From an uncultured SAR116 cluster alpha proteobacterium (GTDB taxonomy: Bacteria > Pseudomonadota > Alphaproteobacteria > Puniceispirillales > Marisalimonadaceae): a DNA stretch of 64,000 nucleotides. The stretch is from the NCBI GenBank assembly GCA_902615995.1, contig CACMRF010000001.1, positions 119,008 to 183,007 on the forward strand, in the 5' to 3' direction. A program made the translations under genes and the position numbers. Below the pieces are notes generated by a model that did no database searches, was not told where the DNA came from, and was given only the letters and a program-made list of their open reading frames with translations. Numbering within the stretch: position 1 is the first letter of the stretch; each line of letters begins with the position of its first letter. Positions 39,166 to 47,373 of this stretch are shown piece after piece.

Positions 39166-40004
39166 TAAGTTGATAAAAATGAACTAATTTTTTCATTAAA
39201 CTCCAGTGCTTTTTCACAATAAGGAGCATGCCCAACACCTTTAATTTCAATATGTAGAGCATTTTTTATTTTATCGTAAAGAAATAATGACTTATCCCTA
39301 GAAACTACAATATCTTCTGAACCGGTTAAAATTAAACATGGAACTTTAATTTTTGATAATATATCAGTGGTATCTAATATTTGCATGGAAGAACCACCAC
39401 AAACAATTGCTTCACTTGAAGTTTCCCTACTAATTAAACATAAAAAATCAAAAATTTTCTTATCTTGAAATCCTGGCAGCATTTTAGATATCCTTAATTT
39501 TCCATATTCCACATCAGAAAGTTCATGTCTTTCTTGAAGTCTTTTATTGTATGGTTCTCTAAGGGGTTTCTTGTATTTCATTGAATATCCTTTATGTGTG
39601 CATGAGAGTACCATTTTAATGACTGATGAATTGTTATTTGTACTTAATATTTGAGCTAACATGCCTCCCATTGAATGCCCAATTACATAATATTCTTTAA
39701 TTTTTAAATTTTCTAATGCACGGATTATTAAATCAGACACTTTAAACATGTCTGGATCTTTCATATTATCAGATTCACCAAATCCAGGAAAATCAAATGA
39801 GATCAATGAATAATTATGTTTAAAAAATTTAAACTGATATGCCCAACTTTTGCTATTTCCATTATAACCATGCAAAAAAACTATAGTTTTTTTATTTTTA
39901 TTTTTTAAATACCTATATGATAATTTTAAACCAGAAGCTTCATCATTATAAATTTCATTTTTTGGAAGTTCATCAATAATTGATAGTGACATATGAACAA
40001 ACAT
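39165..40004 (-). CDS. alpha/beta hydrolase
   Basis: The 279-residue hydrolase has an oxyanion-hole region VFLHGYNGNSKSW, the nucleophile elbow VIGHSMGGMLAQ (around residue 115), an acid residue in TGSEDIVVSRDKS and the catalytic histidine in KGVGHAPYCEK. The triad is complete. No signal peptide is clear. ATG 39992 (MSLSI) is an alternative start. It is coupled to the MFS exporter downstream, so it may process a compound that the exporter handles. Confidence 0.88.
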   Translation of the reverse strand: MFVHMSLSIIDELPKNEIYNDEASGLKLSYRYLKNKNKKTIVFLHGYNGNSKSWAYQFKFFKHNYSLISFDFPGFGESDNMKDPDMFKVSDLIIRALENLKIKEYYVIGHSMGGMLAQILSTNNNSSVIKMVLSCTHKGYSMKYKKPLREPYNKRLQERHELSDVEYGKLRISKMLPGFQDKKIFDFLCLISRETSSEAIVCGGSSMQILDTTDILSKIKVPCLILTGSEDIVVSRDKSLFLYDKIKNALHIEIKGVGHAPYCEKALEFNEKISSFLST

Positions 40005-40103
40005 AACATCAAAAAAAAAATTTAAATAGATTAAATTGACTCTTTACTTAATTTCATTCACTGTTTTTGATAGTTATTATTTTAGTTATTAAAGGAGATA
40101 ATT

Positions 40104-41693
40104 ATGAGATTAATTAAAACTTTTTTAGTTCTATTTGTAAGTATTTTATTTTCTAATTTATCTTTTGCAAAAGATCTTACAGTAGGATTGAAATCAGAAC
40201 CAAGTTCTATTGACCCTCATTATCATAACTTAGGTCCTAATAATGCATTTGCAACTCACATTTTTGGAACTCTTGTAGGAAGTGATGAGAACCAGCAACA
40301 TTATCCTGACCTAGCTACATCTTGGAAACCCATCGATGAAACAACATGGGAGTTTAAACTGAGAAAAGGTGTAAAATGGCATGATGGCAGTGATTTTACA
40401 GCAGATGATGTAATGTTTACTGCTCAAAGAGCTCCAAACGTTCCTAAATCACCATCTGGTTTTGGAACATATTTAAAAGGTAAAACTTTTATTAAAATAG
40501 ATAGTCATACAATTCATATTAAAACAAAAAAACCGTATCCATTAATGCCTAATGACATTATGACGGTTAAAATTATTTCAAAAAAGTATGGAGAAGGTGC
40601 TACTACAGCTGATTATAACAGTGGAAAAGCTGCAATTGGAACTGGTCCTTATAAATTTGTAAAGTGGGTTCCAGGTGATAGAATCGAATTAAAGGCTAAT
40701 GAAAATTATCACGGTGCTGGAACAGGTAAACCAAAATATAAAAATGTACTGTTTAAGCCGATTAAATCTGGTCCTGCGCGAATTGCTGCGCTCCTCGCAA
40801 AAGATGTTGATTTTATTGATAATGTTCCACCTTTAAATGTTGCAAAACTTAAAACAAATCCAACTTTATCAATCAATAGTGGGGCATCTAATCGCGTAAT
40901 CTATTTGCATATGGATCAATTTAGAGAAAACTCCCCCCATATAAAAGCTATTGGAGGTGGAAAAATTAAAAACCCTTTAATGGATGTTAGAGTAAGAAAA
41001 GCTATATCTTTGGCAATAAATCGTGACGCAATGGTATCTAAAGTAATGGAAAATATCGCTGTGAAAGCTGGTCAACTTCTTCCAAAAGGTTTCCACGGTG
41101 TGTCTCCAAATATGAAACCAGACCCATATGATCCTGAAACAGCAAAAAAACTAATGGCTGAGGCTGGATATGAAAAAGGATTTGAAATGACAATTCATGG
41201 TCCAAATGATAGATACATAAATGATGCTAAGATTGCTGAAGCTTTAGCACAGATGTTTTCAAGAATTGGAATTAAAGCTAAAGTTGAAACTATGCCAAAA
41301 GCTGTTTATTTCAAAAGAGCTTCTAGAGGTGGTCCAAATAAGAGTCCTGAATTTAGTTTCATGGTTCTTGGATGGGGAGCTGGTTCTGGAGAAGCATCTT
41401 CACCTTTAAGAGCTTTGTTACATACATACGACAAATCTATAGGAATGGGTAGAGCTAATAGAGGTAGACACTCTGACCCCTCTGTAGACAAAATTATACA
41501 AGAAGCTTTAGCAACAGTTGATTCTGATGCTCGAGGAAAGCTTCTTGCTAAGGCTACTGAGATAGCAGTAGGCAAAAATTATGGTGTGATTCCAGTTCAT
41601 TATCAAATGAATACCTGGGCAGCAAAATCTACATGCTCTTATACACCTAGAACTGATGAAAGAACTATTGCAACTTATCTAAATTGTAAATAG
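40104..41693 (+). CDS. peptide/nickel-type ABC transporter substrate-binding protein
   Basis: The 529-residue periplasmic protein has a signal peptide (about 1-22, ending LSFAKD) and the SBP_bac_5 fold. WEFKLRKGVKWHDGSDFTADDV and VRKAISLAINRDAMV are diagnostic. It would bind a peptide or similar solute for import. A strong AAAGGAGA Shine-Dalgarno sequence precedes the ATG. An intrinsic hairpin follows the stop, which may raise its expression above that of the two permeases downstream. Confidence 0.94.
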   Translation: MRLIKTFLVLFVSILFSNLSFAKDLTVGLKSEPSSIDPHYHNLGPNNAFATHIFGTLVGSDENQQHYPDLATSWKPIDETTWEFKLRKGVKWHDGSDFTADDVMFTAQRAPNVPKSPSGFGTYLKGKTFIKIDSHTIHIKTKKPYPLMPNDIMTVKIISKKYGEGATTADYNSGKAAIGTGPYKFVKWVPGDRIELKANENYHGAGTGKPKYKNVLFKPIKSGPARIAALLAKDVDFIDNVPPLNVAKLKTNPTLSINSGASNRVIYLHMDQFRENSPHIKAIGGGKIKNPLMDVRVRKAISLAINRDAMVSKVMENIAVKAGQLLPKGFHGVSPNMKPDPYDPETAKKLMAEAGYEKGFEMTIHGPNDRYINDAKIAEALAQMFSRIGIKAKVETMPKAVYFKRASRGGPNKSPEFSFMVLGWGAGSGEASSPLRALLHTYDKSIGMGRANRGRHSDPSVDKIIQEALATVDSDARGKLLAKATEIAVGKNYGVIPVHYQMNTWAAKSTCSYTPRTDERTIATYLNCK

Positions 41694-41709
41694 TTTGATT
41701 TTAAATAAC

Positions 41710-41740
41710 ATTAAACCCAGAATTTTTTTCTGGGTTTAAT
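41710..41740 (+). terminator. hairpin between binding protein and permease genes
   Basis: A perfect 13-bp inverted repeat, ATTAAACCCAGAA with TTCTGGGTTTAAT, has a 5-base T loop. It lies between the substrate-binding protein and dppB-like genes. As no long T-run follows, it may be a partial terminator or a 3' mRNA-stabilising hairpin. Confidence 0.75.
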
Positions 41741-41761
41741 GAATAAATAAAATATTTTCAT

Positions 41762-42739
41762 ATGTTAGAATATATCTTAAAAAGATTTGGACAGAGTTTC
41801 TTAGTACTCTTTATAATGTCCATATTAGTTTTTGTTGGCGTTAATTTAGTTGGCGACCCTGTTGAAATGTTAATAAATCCTGAGGCAGATCAAGCTGAAG
41901 TTGAACGCGTGATTAGAGAACTTGGTTTAGATAAGCCAGTAAGTGAACAATATTGGTATTTTCTAACAAATGCACTTAAAGGGGATTTAGGAAGTTCTTT
42001 TATTTATAATGAACCAGCACTAAAATTAATATTACAGAGAATGCCAGCAACACTTGAACTTGCTTTGTTTTCTCTTTTTATCTCCTTAATTATTGCTATT
42101 CCTCTTGGTATTTACGCTGGCTATAAACCTAATAGTAAAGTTAGTAAAACTATTATGGCTGGATCAATTCTAGGGTTTTCAATGCCTACATTTTGGGTAG
42201 GAATTATTTTCATAATGTTTTTTGCTGTATATTTAGGGTGGTTACCTTCTACAGGAAGAGGAGAAATTGGATCTTTTTTAGGTATAGAAAGTTCTCTATT
42301 CACGCTGAATGGCTTATCTCATGTTTTTCTTCCTGCTTTAAATTTAGCATTATTTAAGATTTCATCGGTTATCAGACTTACTAGAGCTGGAACAAGGGAA
42401 ATAATCTTACAAGATTATATAACTTTCGCTAGAGCAAAAGGTTTATCTGAAAAGCGAATAGTTTTAGTTCATATTTTAAAAAATATTTTAATACCTATAG
42501 TTACAGTTATAGGTCTTGAATTTGGTTCTTTAATAGCTTTTTCAACAGTTACTGAAACTGTATTTGCATGGCCAGGAATGGGGAAATTAATTATCGATTC
42601 TATATATAATTTAGATAGACCAGTAATTGTTGCTTATTTAATGATAATAGTTACGTTTTTTGTGTTTTTGAACCTTGCTGTTGATATTCTATACACTTTT
42701 CTTGATCCTAGAGTCAGATTAAAAGGAATGAATCAATGA
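41762..42739 (+). CDS. peptide-type ABC transporter permease (DppB-like)
   Basis: The 325-residue permease starts LEYILKRFGQSFLVLFIMSILVF, with VGDPVEML after helix 1 as in DppB/OppB. It has about six helices. The ATPase-coupling loop lies in YITFARAKGLSEKRIVLVHILKN (around residue 225; EAA-like motif). It overlaps the DppC-like gene by four bases. No DppD or DppF ATPase gene lies downstream. Confidence 0.94.
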   Translation: MLEYILKRFGQSFLVLFIMSILVFVGVNLVGDPVEMLINPEADQAEVERVIRELGLDKPVSEQYWYFLTNALKGDLGSSFIYNEPALKLILQRMPATLELALFSLFISLIIAIPLGIYAGYKPNSKVSKTIMAGSILGFSMPTFWVGIIFIMFFAVYLGWLPSTGRGEIGSFLGIESSLFTLNGLSHVFLPALNLALFKISSVIRLTRAGTREIILQDYITFARAKGLSEKRIVLVHILKNILIPIVTVIGLEFGSLIAFSTVTETVFAWPGMGKLIIDSIYNLDRPVIVAYLMIIVTFFVFLNLAVDILYTFLDPRVRLKGMNQ

Positions 42740-43614
42740 GCAGTAGAGACCAAAACTTTAAAAATTTTTGGAGAGATTTTTCTGTTAACAAAATTGCTGT
42801 ATTTGCCCTTTTTATTTTTCTTTCTATATTATTCGTAGCTATTTTTGCACCACTGGTTTCCCCAACAGATCCATATGATTTGAATAGTGTAAGTATAATG
42901 AATAGTAGAATGCCACCAATGTCTGAAGATTTTGCTGGTAATTTGTATGTCCTTGGGACAGATGGAGCTGGTAGAGACATGCTTTCAGCAATATTTTATG
43001 GTTTACGAGTAAGTTTAGGAGTTGGAGTTCTGTCTGGAGTATTTGCATTAATTATAGGTTCAATATTTGGAATTTCTGCCGCTTTTTTTAGAGGAAAATA
43101 TGAAACCATAATTATGAGAATTGTTGATATTCAACTTAGCTTCCCATCAATATTAGTTGCTTTGATAATATTGGCAGCATTTGGAAAAGGAGTTGAAAAG
43201 ACAATAATCGCTTTAATATTAGTTCAATGGGCATATTATGCGAGAACTGCAAGAGCTTCAGCACTTGTAGAAATTAACAAAGAATATATCGACTCTGCAA
43301 GATGTTTGGCCTTTAGCAATACTAGAATAATGTTTAAACACATTTTACCAAATTGTCTTGCTCCATTAATTGTAGTTGGCACATTACAAACAGCGCATGC
43401 AATTTCACTAGAAGCGACATTAAGTTTTTTAGGTTTAGGATTACCAATAACAGAGCCCTCTTTAGGATTACTTATTGGTAATGGTTTCGAATATATGTAT
43501 AGCGGTGATTTTTGGATTAGTATATTTCCAGGTATTGCTCTTTTAATAACCGTAGCATCTATAAACTTAGTTGGAGATCATTTAAGGGACATGTTTAACC
43601 CTAGACTTCAATAA
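42736..43614 (+). CDS. peptide-type ABC transporter permease (DppC-like)
   Basis: The 292-residue permease has the family signature LGTDGAGRDMLSAIFYGLRVSLGVG after a periplasmic loop and the EAA-like coupling loop YIDSARCLAFSNTRIMFKHILPN (around 190). A final LSFLGLGLPITEPSLGLLIGNG is typical of DppC. The gene after it is on the other strand, so the operon ends here with binding protein and two permeases only. The ATPases must come from elsewhere in the genome. Confidence 0.94.
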   Translation: MSSRDQNFKNFWRDFSVNKIAVFALFIFLSILFVAIFAPLVSPTDPYDLNSVSIMNSRMPPMSEDFAGNLYVLGTDGAGRDMLSAIFYGLRVSLGVGVLSGVFALIIGSIFGISAAFFRGKYETIIMRIVDIQLSFPSILVALIILAAFGKGVEKTIIALILVQWAYYARTARASALVEINKEYIDSARCLAFSNTRIMFKHILPNCLAPLIVVGTLQTAHAISLEATLSFLGLGLPITEPSLGLLIGNGFEYMYSGDFWISIFPGIALLITVASINLVGDHLRDMFNPRLQ

Positions 43615-43631
43615 TTACTCTACATAAAAAT

Positions 43632-44612
43632 CTAATCTACATTGTAAGCAAGTCTAACTGCTGTTTTACCAGGGAATAACCTCTTCGTAGGCATTATCAA
43701 TATAGTTTCCTCAAAAGGAGCATATATAATTTCATCTCCATCCTTTCCGATAACTGAACCTTTGGTAAGTTTATCGAAGCCTTGCCAATTTTTTTCAAAC
43801 TTAAAATTGTTTGTTTTAATAGTCACAATTTCACCAACTTTAAATACTTCAATTTGATTTGATGAAACAACTTCATTTGATATTATATCTTCTCCAAAAT
43901 TATTATCCATAACTCCAGTATGTCTAAGAAACTTTATCAATGTCTCAATAGCCACATCTTCAGATGATTTCTCCCAGTGTTGTCCACATTCAACTAAGAG
44001 AGCATTTTTTGGGCTTTCTGGATTTGAGAAATCACCATAATCTCTCATCCTCATACCCTCTTTATGCCCTGAATCCGTAATAATTTTAATTTCATAATTT
44101 AAATTTTTAGCTAATGTTATACCTTTATCCAACATACCAGCCATCATTAGTGGCACACATGGTTTTTGCATTGAATGAATGTCCAAAAGAAAATCGGCAT
44201 CAGAAATTATGTGTTTTACTTCATAAGCTCTAAAAAATTCGTAGGTTTTACTTCCATTTTTTTTTTCTAAAACTCCAGGAGCCCAAAGTCTGTTAAAATC
44301 TTCATCTACCCATCTAGTTCTATTAGGATTTTCTGGATCAAAAGCTAAATATGCTTCTATATTCATAAATCCAAATGTGAGTTTACCTTCTTTAGGTCTA
44401 AAATTATTTTTTAAATACCAATCTATAGCAATTGCCCCACAAGGCTCGTTACCATGAACAACAGCAGTTACTAAAACATGAGGTCCTGAAAACCCACTAT
44501 CTAAAGTTAAAATATAATCTACACCTGTGTTAGTTTTTTTATATCCAGATATATCAGGAGGCAAAATTTCTACTGGGTACTCATTTGCATAATTTAATCT
44601 AGGGTCGTTCAT
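43632..44612 (-). CDS. succinylglutamate desuccinylase/aspartoacylase-family deacylase
   Basis: The 326-residue protein is an M14-like zinc amidohydrolase. Zinc ligands sit in TAVVHGNEPCGA (His, Glu, around residue 50) and in DFLLDIHSMQKP (His); a Glu in LLVECGQHWEKS may be catalytic. The family removes acyl groups from N-acyl amino acids (AstE on succinylglutamate, AspA on acetylaspartate). It overlaps the N-formylglutamate amidohydrolase gene by four bases, so the two are coupled and probably act on related substrates. Confidence 0.86.
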   Translation of the reverse strand: MNDPRLNYANEYPVEILPPDISGYKKTNTGVDYILTLDSGFSGPHVLVTAVVHGNEPCGAIAIDWYLKNNFRPKEGKLTFGFMNIEAYLAFDPENPNRTRWVDEDFNRLWAPGVLEKKNGSKTYEFFRAYEVKHIISDADFLLDIHSMQKPCVPLMMAGMLDKGITLAKNLNYEIKIITDSGHKEGMRMRDYGDFSNPESPKNALLVECGQHWEKSSEDVAIETLIKFLRHTGVMDNNFGEDIISNEVVSSNQIEVFKVGEIVTIKTNNFKFEKNWQGFDKLTKGSVIGKDGDEIIYAPFEETILIMPTKRLFPGKTAVRLAYNVD

Positions 44613-45484
44613 CTTAATTCCTCTTCTACAAACAGTTTTATCTCTCTAGTCATCAACGACAAATGTTCTTTTAAAGCATTAAAACCATCCGTTTTGATTC
44701 TAGTTTTTTCATCCATATATAACCCTCGATTAACTTCAATTTGTAATGAATGTTTATTTTGAGCTGGATTACTATAAGCAGAAATTAACTCCATACCTTT
44801 ATAAGGATCATTTGTAACTACATCATAATTTAAATCTTTAAGAATATTAACAATAAGATTTGTAAACTTTTTATTACAAGAAGTACCATCTCTATCACCT
44901 ATAACAAAGTCTGGCCTAGGTGTCCCCTTTTCTTGAGTAGACATTGCACTTGCATTATTTTGCATAGAATGACAGTTTATATGAAAGAAACATTTATATT
45001 TATCATATGTATTTTTCAAAATTAATTTAAGTTTTTTATGATATGGTCTGTGATAATTTAAAATCCGATTCGCAACTTGATCATTTGTTAATTTTTTTTC
45101 GTACATATCTTCACCATCAGGCGGCACTTTAAGCCAAATCAAACCAATTCCTAATTTTGTTTTGATTGTTGGTTGGAAATCTACATTTAAAATGTCTTTA
45201 CTAAAATCAGAAATCTCACTTAAAGAAAAATCTGTTTCCGCTCTATTTGGATCTATATAAGATCTAGGAAAATTTGCTTTTAATAAAATAGCACCAATAT
45301 CTGGGGCTTCGTTGTAGAGCTCATCTACATAACTATCTTCTGCCTGTCTTAATTTTTCAAATGTTGTATTGTGTTTAAAATCATTAGGATAAATATTTCC
45401 ACTATGTGGTGAATCAAAAATTAGAGGAATTGTTTGGTTTTCTTCCCCAAGAATTGTTAATATATTATCAAATGCTGAAACCAT
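44609..45484 (-). CDS. N-formylglutamate amidohydrolase family protein
   Basis: The track start at 45541 overlaps the divergent M20 gene. ATG 45484 (MVSAFDNILTILG) gives 291 residues and leaves that gene free. Motifs of the family are FDSPHSGNIYP, SYIDPNRAETD and FHINCHSMQNNAS, all probable zinc or catalytic sites. Hydrolysis of N-formyl-glutamate is known from histidine breakdown, but no hut gene is near. A broader N-acyl amino acid role fits the neighbours. Confidence 0.85.
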   Translation of the reverse strand: MVSAFDNILTILGEENQTIPLIFDSPHSGNIYPNDFKHNTTFEKLRQAEDSYVDELYNEAPDIGAILLKANFPRSYIDPNRAETDFSLSEISDFSKDILNVDFQPTIKTKLGIGLIWLKVPPDGEDMYEKKLTNDQVANRILNYHRPYHKKLKLILKNTYDKYKCFFHINCHSMQNNASAMSTQEKGTPRPDFVIGDRDGTSCNKKFTNLIVNILKDLNYDVVTNDPYKGMELISAYSNPAQNKHSLQIEVNRGLYMDEKTRIKTDGFNALKEHLSLMTREIKLFVEEELR

Positions 45485-45500
45485 TATTGAGTAAATTATA

Positions 45501-46664
45501 ATGAAATTTAATAAAAACATACAAGATTTAATTCCAACCATGAAAAAGTGGAGACAAACAATTCATTCTTTTCCAGAAATTGCTTATGAAGAGTATAAAA
45601 CTGCAGAATTCATTGAAAAAAAACTTAAGGAATTTGGAATTAAAGTTATTAAAAATATTGGTAAAACAGGATTAGTTGGTATTTTAGAAGGCAAAAAAAA
45701 ATCTAGTAAATCAATAGGTTTAAGAGCTGATATGGATGCATTGCCCATGGATGAAAAAACAAATTTAAGTTATTCATCAAAAAATTTAGGTAAAATGCAT
45801 GCTTGCGGTCATGACGGCCATGTGACAATGCTATTAGGCGCTGCTAAAATATTATCTGAAGATAAAAACTTTAGCGGAAAAGTATATTTCATTTTTCAAC
45901 CAGCTGAAGAGGGCGGAAGAGCTGGAGCCAAATCTATGATTAATGATGGATTATTTAAAAAGTTTAAAATTGATAACGTTTGGGGAATACATAATTGGCC
46001 AGGAGTTGAACTTGGGAAAGCTGTAATACATCAACAGTTTGCTATGGCTGGTGGTGATATATTTGAAATTAATATATTTGGAAAAGGTGGTCATGCTGCT
46101 CAACCAAATGTTTCAAACGATCCAATAATAGCTCTAGGATTTATAATCGTTTCTCTTCAAACTATTGTGTCAAGACAATTAGATCCATTTTCAAATGCTG
46201 TTCTATCAATTACAAAAATTAACAGCGGTTCAGCCTTTAATGTTATACCTGAAAGTGCATATCTAGGAGGAACATTAAGATCTACTAATGAGCACGACAG
46301 AAATAATCTTTTAAACAAAATTAAAATTTTAGTTGAACAAACTGCAATTTCACATAATTGTAGAGTTGATTTTAGAATTATTCCAGGTTATCCGCCAACC
46401 GTAAATGATGAAAAAAGTGCATCTTTTGCCCATGAAATTTATGAAAAACATTTTGGAACAGATATGATAGATGAAAATTGTACACCTACAATGGGTTCAG
46501 AAGATTTTTCTTATATGTTAAAAGAAAAACCAGGAGCTTATATATGGTTAGGCGCAGGAACTAATTCTGAAAAATTACATTCTCCTTATTTTGATTTTAA
46601 TGACAAACTTTTGCCTTTTGGTGTTAAATATTGGGAATGTTTAGTTAAGGAAAATTTAAAATAA
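45501..46664 (+). CDS. M20 family amidohydrolase (hippurate hydrolase-like)
   Basis: The 387-residue metallohydrolase has LRADMDALPMDE, HACGHDGHVTMLLGAA, FQPAEEGGRAGAKSMI and MGSEDFSYML, covering the metal ligands of the HipO/IAA-amino acid hydrolase group. A dimerisation domain is inserted around 185-300. It would split N-acyl or N-aroyl amino acids. It ends AAAATAA, where the ATA appears to start the mobA gene. Confidence 0.93.
   Translation: MKFNKNIQDLIPTMKKWRQTIHSFPEIAYEEYKTAEFIEKKLKEFGIKVIKNIGKTGLVGILEGKKKSSKSIGLRADMDALPMDEKTNLSYSSKNLGKMHACGHDGHVTMLLGAAKILSEDKNFSGKVYFIFQPAEEGGRAGAKSMINDGLFKKFKIDNVWGIHNWPGVELGKAVIHQQFAMAGGDIFEINIFGKGGHAAQPNVSNDPIIALGFIIVSLQTIVSRQLDPFSNAVLSITKINSGSAFNVIPESAYLGGTLRSTNEHDRNNLLNKIKILVEQTAISHNCRVDFRIIPGYPPTVNDEKSASFAHEIYEKHFGTDMIDENCTPTMGSEDFSYMLKEKPGAYIWLGAGTNSEKLHSPYFDFNDKLLPFGVKYWECLVKENLK
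46647..46663 (+). promoter_or_regulatory. Shine-Dalgarno and ATA start of mobA-like gene
   Basis: The sequence AAGGAAAATTTAAAATA places AAGGA nine bases before an ATA codon. This ATA overlaps the TAA stop of the M20 gene as ATAA, the same arrangement as the ATGA couplings seen elsewhere in the window. The frame from ATA leads without a stop into the MobA core. Confidence 0.5.
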
Positions 46665-47311
46665 CAAATAATAAATTCAAAAAACTAAACTTTAAATATC
46701 CCTGTGTAATATTGGCAGGAGGAAAGTCTTCAAGAATGAACAATGTCAATAAAGCATTTGTTTTAATAGATAATCATGCCGTAATTTCAAGAATAATTAA
46801 AAAGATTTCAAATAATAATTTACTGATAGCGATTAATGCCAACGAACATCTAGATAAATTTTCTCAATTTGGACTAGAAATAATTAAAGATAAATTTGTT
46901 GGTCATCTAGGTCCATTGTCAGGAATATATTCTGCACTAAATTGGGCAAATCGTTTAAAGTATAAATGGGTTTTTACTTTTCCTTGTGATGTACCCTTTT
47001 TCCCAAATGATATATTTTTAAAAGCCGATAATCTCCTAAGTAATAAAGCTAAAAATTTTGATTTAATATCTGTAACATCCAATTTAAAAAAACATCATAT
47101 AATATCTCTGTGGAATATAAAATTGATAGAAGATTTACGAATAAAAATAACTAGCGGATTGAGAAAAGTGGATCAATTTACATCTAATTTAAAAATTGAG
47201 TATATCCATTATCATTTTAAAAAAAATGAAGTTGATCCTTTTTTTAATATAAATTCAGAAAATGAGATTAGAGAATTGGATAATTATAAAATTAGTTCTA
47301 TTAATAAATAA
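46661..47311 (+). CDS. mobA: MobA-like molybdenum cofactor guanylyltransferase, probable ATA start
   Basis: The track starts at TTG 46712 (199 residues), inside the first beta-strand of the nucleotide-binding fold. The frame upstream reads ITNNKFKKLNFKYPCVILAG and continues GKSSRMN, restoring the conserved VILAGG-SSRM loop. No ATG, GTG or TTG is available there, so I place the start at ATA 46661 (216 residues). Other MobA features are GPLSGIYSAL, TFPCDVPFFP and DPFFNINSENEI. MobA attaches GMP to molybdopterin for bis-MGD enzymes. No molybdoenzyme or other cofactor gene is in the window. Confidence 0.82.
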   Translation: MTNNKFKKLNFKYPCVILAGGKSSRMNNVNKAFVLIDNHAVISRIIKKISNNNLLIAINANEHLDKFSQFGLEIIKDKFVGHLGPLSGIYSALNWANRLKYKWVFTFPCDVPFFPNDIFLKADNLLSNKAKNFDLISVTSNLKKHHIISLWNIKLIEDLRIKITSGLRKVDQFTSNLKIEYIHYHFKKNEVDPFFNINSENEIRELDNYKISSINK

Positions 47312-47373
47312 TAATTTAAAATTTTTATATTTAAATCTATTTTTTTTTATTATAATTTGTTAATTGGTAAAAA

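Noticed and set aside
40036-40041. TTGACT as a -35 element upstream of the peptide-binding protein gene
   Set aside because: No acceptable -10 box is found at 16-18 bases, so I could not support a promoter call.
46712-47311. TTG 46712 as the start of mobA
   Set aside because: It would delete the first beta-strand of the nucleotide-binding fold and has no ribosome-binding site at the right distance.
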